Assembly: GCA_022843545.1 (NCBI GenBank)
Contig: JALHNL010000012.1
Location: 1 to 57,833, forward strand
Source: Phycisphaerales bacterium
GTDB taxonomy: Bacteria > Planctomycetota > Phycisphaerae > Phycisphaerales > UBA1924
DNA: 57,833 nucleotides
Direction of reading: 5' to 3'
Positions 52,960-57,833 of the stretch are shown here, in pieces. Below the pieces are notes generated by a model. It was not told the origin of the DNA, searched no databases, and worked only from the letters and a program-made list of their open reading frames with translations. How positions within the stretch are numbered: position 1 is the stretch's first letter; the number at the start of each line of letters is the position of its first letter. The position numbers were made by a program, and so were the translations under genes.

Positions 52960-54123
52960 ATGACCGCCACCCCGTCAACAACCGCACCCGCCCTCCGGAA
53001 CACGCTCCGAATGTCGGGCGATGCGCTGGAGGCCCTTCACGAAGCGGTGGAGGCGGCTGAGGAGCAACGCTTCAAAAGGGGCCATGAGCGCTACCCCTTC
53101 CGGCGGACGGTGCCGGTGCGGTTCCCCAGTTCGGGGAGCGCGACGCTCCCTCTAGCGGGCCACGATCTGTCCTCCGGCGGGATGGGGCTCTTGCACAGCG
53201 CGTTCGTGCACCCGGGCTCGGCGTGCACAGTGATGCTCCCGAACATCTTCGGGCAGTACACGGTGATCGAGGCGACCGTTTGCCGGTGCGCTCACTTCCG
53301 CGGCCTGGTGCACACTCTGGGCGTGAAGTTCAAGACGCCGATCAACGTGCGCCAGCACGTCGCGCTGGACCCCCACCGCGGGGAGTTCATGCTGGGCAGC
53401 GTGGACCCGGGGCAACTGTGCGGGAACCTGCTGCTGGTTGAAGACGGCGAGATGGACCGCAAACTCGTGACGCACTATCTGCGAGGCACGCGCTTGAAGC
53501 CGATCGTCGTGGACAACATGGCCAAGGCGATGGAGCAGGCCGCCGCCGCCGCGATCGACGTGGTCGTGCTCGACTATGACCTTCCCGACGGCAAGGGCGA
53601 CGACCTGGCCCGCAAACTGACGGGCAAGGGCATGGTGGCCCCGATCGTGCTGGTGTCGGCCCACCCCGCGGCGCACGTGCGCGAGGTCGCCAAGGGCGCG
53701 CGCATCGCCGCCGTGCTCAGCAAGCCCTTCGATGAGTCCACCCTCCTGCGGGCCCTGGGCGAGTTCCTGCTCATGAAGCGCGACGACCTGAGCGAGGCCG
53801 GCGGGCCGGTCGTTTCGACGCTCGCGCCCGAATCGGCGGAGTTCGCGCTCGTCGACGACTTCGTTCATCGCTTGCACCAACTCGCCGAGCAGTTGGTCAA
53901 GGCCCAGGAAGAGAACGAACTGCCCCTCGTCCGCAAACTGGCCCTGAGCTTCAAGGGCTCGGCCGCGGCGCTGGGCTTCCCCCGCGTCTCCGCCGCGCTG
54001 GGCGAGGTCGAGAAGCAGATCAACTCCACCGGAAGCCTCGAAGAATCCGCCGCCAGCATCCGCACGCTGATCGACCTGTGCAAGCGGGCCAAGTCGGCGG
54101 GGTCGCCCGGCACCCGCGTTTAA
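52960..54123 (+). CDS. PilZ - response regulator receiver - Hpt-like regulator
   Basis: A 387-residue cytoplasmic protein with three domains. A PilZ domain (about 40-130) has an Arg cluster around R44-Y-P-F-R48-R49 and H-D-L-S-S-G-G, the two halves of a cyclic-di-GMP site. A receiver domain (about 155-272) has E161-D162, the phospho-accepting Asp205 (V-L-D-Y-D-L-P), Ser233 and Lys255-P-F. The C-terminal helical domain (about 290-380) matches Hpt domains around F-K-G-S-A-A-A-L-G, but the position of the phosphorylatable His is Leu329 (A-L-S-F-K-G in place of A-H-x-L-K-G). It could link c-di-GMP to a phosphorelay, with the last domain serving for binding only. Confidence 0.8.
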   Translation: MTATPSTTAPALRNTLRMSGDALEALHEAVEAAEEQRFKRGHERYPFRRTVPVRFPSSGSATLPLAGHDLSSGGMGLLHSAFVHPGSACTVMLPNIFGQYTVIEATVCRCAHFRGLVHTLGVKFKTPINVRQHVALDPHRGEFMLGSVDPGQLCGNLLLVEDGEMDRKLVTHYLRGTRLKPIVVDNMAKAMEQAAAAAIDVVVLDYDLPDGKGDDLARKLTGKGMVAPIVLVSAHPAAHVREVAKGARIAAVLSKPFDESTLLRALGEFLLMKRDDLSEAGGPVVSTLAPESAEFALVDDFVHRLHQLAEQLVKAQEENELPLVRKLALSFKGSAAALGFPRVSAALGEVEKQINSTGSLEESAASIRTLIDLCKRAKSAGSPGTRV

Positions 54124-54163
54124 CCCGGGCGGGCCGGGACCGCCGCCGGGCATGAAACCGCCC

Positions 54164-54169
54164 TATCCT
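54164..54169 (+). promoter_or_regulatory. Candidate -10 element (TATCCT) for leaderless ispG mRNA
   Basis: TATCCT ends 5 bases before ATG 54175. The GGGG between them is too close for ribosome binding. Confidence 0.4.
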
Positions 54170-54174
54170 CGGGG

Positions 54175-55452
54175 ATGAACAAGCGTCGTCCTACGCGGCA
54201 AGTCACCCTGGGTGACCAGCGGGTCGGATTCGTCAAGATCGGCGGGGGCCTGAACGGGACCGAGCCCGCCCCGGTCACGGTCCAGTCCATGACCACCGTC
54301 TTCACGCACGACGTGAAGGCCTGCGTGGCGGAGATCAACAAGCTCACGGCCGCGGGGTGCGACGTGGTCCGCGTGGCGGTGCCCGAGAAGAAGGACACCG
54401 ACGCGCTGCGCGAGATCATCCCCCAGGTGCGCGTGCCGATCGTGGCGGACGTTCACTTCCACTTCCAGCGGGCGCTGGAGGCGGTGGAGTCGGGCGTTCA
54501 CAAGATCCGCCTGAACCCCGGGAACATCAACGACCGCAAGCAGGTCATCGACGTGATCCAGGCCTGCAAGGCCCGCAAGCTGCCCATCCGCGTGGGCGTG
54601 AACGAAGGCTCGATCATCGAGCGCAAGGACAAGCAGCGCCGCCTCAAGGAACTCGGCCAGTTCTTCAGCGACAACAAGCGCGGCTACCTCCTCGCCATCA
54701 TGATCACCAAGCTCGAGGAATACCTCGACATCTTCTACGAGCAGGACTTCCACGACATCGTCATCAGCGCCAAGAGCATGGACCCGGTCACGGTCATCGA
54801 GGCCTACTCCGAAATCTCCAAGCGCTTCGACCACCCGCTGCACCTGGGCGTCACCCACGCCGGGCCCAAGGAGACCGGCTGCATCCGCTCCGTCACCGCG
54901 CTGGGCACGCTCCTGGCCAACGGCGTGGGCGACACCATCCGCATCTCCTACGCCTCCGACCCCGTCTTCGAGGTCGAGGACGGGCTGGAACTGCTGTACT
55001 GCCTGGGCCTGCGCGAGCGCAAGGGCGCCGAACTCATCGCCTGCCCCACCTGCGGGCGCATCCAGGTTGACCTCATCTCGCTGGTGCAGGACGTGCGCAA
55101 GAAGCTCGCCGCCGAGATCAAGATGCCCATCAAGGTCGCCGTCATGGGCTGCATCGTCAACGGGCCCGGCGAGGCCGAGGGCGCGGACGTAGCCGTCTTC
55201 GCGGGCGACCGCCGCGGGATCATCTACGTCCAGGGCGAGAAGGTCGCCAACGTCCCCGAGGAACAGATCCTCGACAAGCTCCTCGAAGAGTGCAAGAAGT
55301 TCGAGGACCGCGTGAAGCGCGGCGAGGTGGCCCTGGGCGAGAAGAAGGTCGAGATCATCCCCCCCGACCCCATCGGCGAACTGGGCAGCGGCTGGCAGAA
55401 GATCGCCGAGAGCAAGAGCAACGCGACGACGCTGACCATCGGCAAGAGCTGA
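54175..55452 (+). CDS. ispG: 4-hydroxy-3-methylbut-2-en-1-yl diphosphate synthase IspG
   Basis: A 425-residue cytoplasmic iron-sulfur enzyme of the MEP isoprenoid pathway that converts MEcPP to HMBPP. The TIM-barrel part includes V-Q-S-M-T, K-I-R-L-N-P-G-N-I and T-H-A-G-P-K-E-T-G. The [4Fe-4S] ligands are Cys290 and Cys293 (A-C-P-T-C-G-R), Cys326 (M-G-C-I-V-N-G-P-G-E) and Glu333. No large insert domain of the plant type is present. The length is slightly above the bacterial norm (about 370-400) because of a C-terminal tail of about 50 residues. The flanking genes are unrelated to the pathway. Confidence 0.95.
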   Translation: MNKRRPTRQVTLGDQRVGFVKIGGGLNGTEPAPVTVQSMTTVFTHDVKACVAEINKLTAAGCDVVRVAVPEKKDTDALREIIPQVRVPIVADVHFHFQRALEAVESGVHKIRLNPGNINDRKQVIDVIQACKARKLPIRVGVNEGSIIERKDKQRRLKELGQFFSDNKRGYLLAIMITKLEEYLDIFYEQDFHDIVISAKSMDPVTVIEAYSEISKRFDHPLHLGVTHAGPKETGCIRSVTALGTLLANGVGDTIRISYASDPVFEVEDGLELLYCLGLRERKGAELIACPTCGRIQVDLISLVQDVRKKLAAEIKMPIKVAVMGCIVNGPGEAEGADVAVFAGDRRGIIYVQGEKVANVPEEQILDKLLEECKKFEDRVKRGEVALGEKKVEIIPPDPIGELGSGWQKIAESKSNATTLTIGKS

Positions 55453-55539
55453 CCGCGCGGGGCCCGGTTGGTGACGGTCAAGGCTCGAGCATGAAGCCAC
55501 AGACCCTTCCGGCGGCTGCCGCGGGAGGTTTGGCTGCGG

Positions 55540-56886
55540 TCACTTCGCCCGCTCGCGCATCTTCTTCATCGTCTCCACCTGCCGCTTCGCCATCCCCTGG
55601 AACATCCTGATCTCGCGCTCGCTCAGGCCCGCCGCCTTGCCGTCGACGCGGATCGCCCCCAGCCAGCGCTCGCCGACGGGCTTGGCCCCGAGTTCCAGCA
55701 GGTGCTTCTCGATCGCCGCCAGGTGTCCGGCGCCGTAGAACGCCGCGATGGTCTTGAACTGCGGCTCCTTCTCCAGCACCGCGTCCAGGTCCTTCAGCAC
55801 CACCTCGTTGCGGTCGTGCAGGATCACCTTCATCGCGGGCGCGAAGCCCCGCATGGCCGGCATCTCGCCCGCGCCGTCCATGAGGTCGTCGGCTTCACCC
55901 AGCGTCTGCACCAGGATCATTTTGACCATGCTCGTCATGGTCTTGCTGCCCTTGATCAGGTCCAGCAGCAGCCCAGCCATCCGCGCGGGCAAGGACGAGC
56001 CGTCGAGCATCGCGAACAGCATGTCGGCGTTCCCGCCCGCCTCGGCGATCCGCTCCTGGATCTGGTCCATCGACAGGTCGCTGGGGCGGAAGTTGGGCCG
56101 GTCGTAGTTGATGCCCTGCATCTGGAACGTCAGCCCCAGCGTGTCGGCCAGCTTCTGCTGCATGCCCGGGCGCACCTTCGCCGCCTCGGGGTCGGACTGC
56201 CCCTTCTTCAGCGGCTTGCCCGTCACCACGATGTTGTCCGCCGCGGTCGCGGGGTCGCCGTCGGGGCCCGCGCTGGTGAGCGTCATGGTGGCGCGCTCGG
56301 CCTTGTCCTCGGTGGCGGGCGTGACGACCGCCGCCGCGACGATCGCCCGACCCCAGGCGTCCGTGGTCAGGCCCGACAGGATTTTCTTCAGCCGCGGGTC
56401 GGGCCCCTGCGCCAGCGCGTCCACGCTCGCCGGGTACTCCCCGCCGTGCTGCGCCCGGTGGCGGTCCATCGCCTTGAGCAGGAACTCCAGCCGTCTCTTG
56501 GTCGCCGCGGCCTTCTTCTCATCGGGCATCGACGCGTCAAAGTCCCCCGCGCCCGGCGGCTTCACGCCCTCGTACAGCACCAGGTCCTGCTTGTCCAGGA
56601 ACTCCTGGAGCTGCGCGTAGTACTCCGCGTCGCCGATGTGCACCGCGCCCACCAGCGTGATCGTCCGCTCCGCGCCCGAGGGGTCCTTCATCGTGAACGA
56701 GCGGATCGCCACCTCCAGCGTGCTCACCAGCGTCTGCTCATCGTTCACGGTGCGCACATAGCGACCGGGCTCGACAACCGGCGCAGCGGGCGCGGCCGGC
56801 GCGCTGTCGGCGGCGGGCTCGCCCAGCGCCATCGCAGGGATGGAAAGCAAAGAGCCGGCCAAAGCGAGAAGACGCAGAAGCAGCAT
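55540..56886 (-). CDS. Exported TraB/GumN-type protein with a GspG-like segment inserted
   Basis: A 448-residue protein with a signal peptide (about 1-22) and a low-complexity Ala/Pro region. The TraB/GumN pattern is split: L-V-G-A-V-H83-I-G-D...Y-E106-G-V-K-P at the front, and N-E-V-V-L...F-Y-G-A-G-H-L-A-A-I-E-K-H-L near 370-415 at the back. Between them, residues about 130-223 look like the C-terminal part of a type II secretion pseudopilin GspG: a helix, H-G-G-E-Y-P-A-S-V-D-A-L, T-T-D-A-W-G-R (about 174-180) and S-A-G-P-D-G-D-P...A-D-N-I (205-219). TraB/GumN proteins are putative membrane-linked proteases or chaperones. GGGAG about 9 bases upstream supports ATG 56886. Confidence 0.72.
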   Translation of the reverse strand: MLLLRLLALAGSLLSIPAMALGEPAADSAPAAPAAPVVEPGRYVRTVNDEQTLVSTLEVAIRSFTMKDPSGAERTITLVGAVHIGDAEYYAQLQEFLDKQDLVLYEGVKPPGAGDFDASMPDEKKAAATKRRLEFLLKAMDRHRAQHGGEYPASVDALAQGPDPRLKKILSGLTTDAWGRAIVAAAVVTPATEDKAERATMTLTSAGPDGDPATAADNIVVTGKPLKKGQSDPEAAKVRPGMQQKLADTLGLTFQMQGINYDRPNFRPSDLSMDQIQERIAEAGGNADMLFAMLDGSSLPARMAGLLLDLIKGSKTMTSMVKMILVQTLGEADDLMDGAGEMPAMRGFAPAMKVILHDRNEVVLKDLDAVLEKEPQFKTIAAFYGAGHLAAIEKHLLELGAKPVGERWLGAIRVDGKAAGLSEREIRMFQGMAKRQVETMKKMRERAK

Positions 56887-56961
56887 GCGGAAGACTCCCG
56901 GGTGACCCCTACTCTACAGCAACCACGCCGCGCGGATGCGGTACCTCACCGCGGACCACCC

Positions 56962-57744
56962 ATGCTCGCGAACATCATCCGGCGCAGCACGCTGCCGGCC
57001 TTCAACCCGGACTTCCCCGCCACCGACGAGCAGATCGAGGCCGAGTGGCAGCGCCTCAGTCGCACACGGGGCGAAGCTCGCCTCGCCCGCCCGCTGGTCG
57101 TTCTGGCCGGTTGGCGGGCCCCCAGCGCTCAGGTCAAGATCGTCTCGCGGGCCATTCAGGACCTCACCGGCATCGGGAACGATCAACTTCTCGCGCTCCA
57201 CTACGCCCTCCGCGGCGACCACCTCGGCATCATCCGCGGCGTGGTGAAGTCGGTGCGCGAGCGCTTCGGTGACCATCCCGTTGACGCCATCGGCGTCTCC
57301 ATGGGCGGGCTTGTCGCCCGGGCCGCCGCCGCCGGCGTGCTCGATCAGGACGGTGCGCCGGTGGGGCGCGTGCGCCTCGCCCGGCTCTTCACCCTCGCCA
57401 CCCCCCACCGCGGCGCGGAGATGGCCAAAATCGTCCGCCCCGATCCCGCGGCGGCCATGATGCGCCCGGGCTCCGCGTTCCTCAGGTCGCTCGACGCGGC
57501 GCTCGAGCGCGCCGACTACGAACTGGTCTGCTACGCGCGCCTTCGCGACCGCTACGTCGGCACGCTCAACTGCGCCCCGCCCGGCCGCCCCATCATCTGG
57601 ACACCCGGGCTCATCGTGGGATCCCACTTCTCCATGAGCCACGACCGGCGGATTCTGGTCGACATCGCGCGCCGGCTGCGGGGCGAAGAGCCCCTGGCCC
57701 GCCCCAGCATCATCCCGCGCAAGCTCGCGCTCACGGGGCGTTGA
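56962..57744 (+). CDS. Alpha/beta-hydrolase (lipase-like)
   Basis: A 260-residue cytoplasmic protein without a signal peptide. The nucleophile elbow is G-V-S113-M-G-G, preceded by V-V-L-A-G-W near residue 50 (the oxyanion-side strand, usually H-G) and followed by L-A-T-P-H-R-G-A (about 145-152), a motif of lipase/PGAP1-type hydrolases. The likely catalytic His is in G-S-H-F-S-M-S-H (about 220-227). Substrate unknown. It is divergent from the TraB/GumN gene, with 75 bases between starts, and its last 14 bases overlap a convergent gene. Confidence 0.75.
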   Translation: MLANIIRRSTLPAFNPDFPATDEQIEAEWQRLSRTRGEARLARPLVVLAGWRAPSAQVKIVSRAIQDLTGIGNDQLLALHYALRGDHLGIIRGVVKSVRERFGDHPVDAIGVSMGGLVARAAAAGVLDQDGAPVGRVRLARLFTLATPHRGAEMAKIVRPDPAAAMMRPGSAFLRSLDAALERADYELVCYARLRDRYVGTLNCAPPGRPIIWTPGLIVGSHFSMSHDRRILVDIARRLRGEEPLARPSIIPRKLALTGR

Positions 57745-57833
57745 TCACCCGCGTGCGGAGCCGCTGGGCCCGCTCCGCATCCACCAGCCCGGGGCTCGCC
57801 TCCAGCGCCGCCTCCAGCGCCGATGGGGCCACG
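57731..57833 (-). CDS. C-terminal end of an unidentified leftward gene (truncated by window edge)
   Basis: A leftward open frame enters from the right edge and stops at TGA (complement of 57731-57733). The 33 visible residues are helical in composition (A-L-E-A-A-L-E-A-S-P-G-L-V-D-A-E, then Q-R-L-R-T-R-V). The third-position GC pattern and convergent layout are as expected of a real gene. It overlaps the end of the hydrolase gene by 14 bases. No family can be named. Confidence 0.5.
   Translation of the reverse strand, partial: VAPSALEAALEASPGLVDAERAQRLRTRVINAP

Overview
High-GC bacterial chromosome segment that fits a planctomycete of the class Phycisphaerae. Grounds (inference from gene content, no database search): secreted proteins ending in paired dockerin-like repeats with a terminal Gly-Cys, several proteins with a VPTP-type PEP-CTERM-like tail of small residues plus an Arg cluster, a protein starting with a LEPR-XLL-like segment, an autotransporter-type beta-strand protein, and lptB (so a lipopolysaccharide-type outer membrane).

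Layout. 1-0.9 kb: a leftward DoxX-like membrane protein followed by the first codons of another leftward gene. 1.0 kb: tRNA-Leu(UAG). 1.2-27.5 kb: eleven rightward genes, all for exported proteins. Ten end in two tandem GC-type dockerin-like repeats; the eleventh (a reprolysin-like protease) has a single degenerate copy. Five of the ten (2450, 5349, 8647, 11810 and 18959) are full-length paralogues of one modular family with one or two copies of an internal domain. Interleaved are a lamin-tail protein, a DNase I-like nuclease, a small GGFW-motif protein, a propeller-like protein and an M1 aminopeptidase. Several genes have their own strong intrinsic terminator, so much of the cluster appears to be transcribed gene by gene. 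No cohesin-like partner is visible.

27.5-31.9 kb: surface-polysaccharide genes (flippase, two methyltransferases, GDP-L-fucose synthase-like epimerase). 31.9-35.1 kb: three leftward paralogous exported proteins with a WWW-RV motif and VPTP-type sorting tails. 35.4-44 kb: a double ABC-2 permease, a small zinc-ribbon membrane protein, a beta-strand-repeat surface protein, lptB, a Gfo/Idh/MocA oxidoreductase and an ABC-F ATPase. 44-57.8 kb: a LEPR-XLL-like beta-solenoid protein, leucyl aminopeptidase, GH3 glycosidase, FHA protein, HemW, PdeM-like phosphoesterase, a PilZ-REC-Hpt-like regulator, IspG, a TraB/GumN-type protein carrying a GspG-like insertion, an alpha/beta hydrolase and the end of a further leftward gene.

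Two translation styles appear. Most large exported proteins have a clear GGAG(G) ribosome binding site. Many of the other genes lack one and instead have a -10-like hexamer (TANNNT) ending 5-7 bases before the start codon, the spacing expected for leaderless mRNAs. The most unusual protein architectures are the GspG-like segment inside a TraB/GumN protein (55540-56886) and the Hpt-like domain without its histidine (52960-54123). No mobile element, CRISPR array or rRNA was seen.
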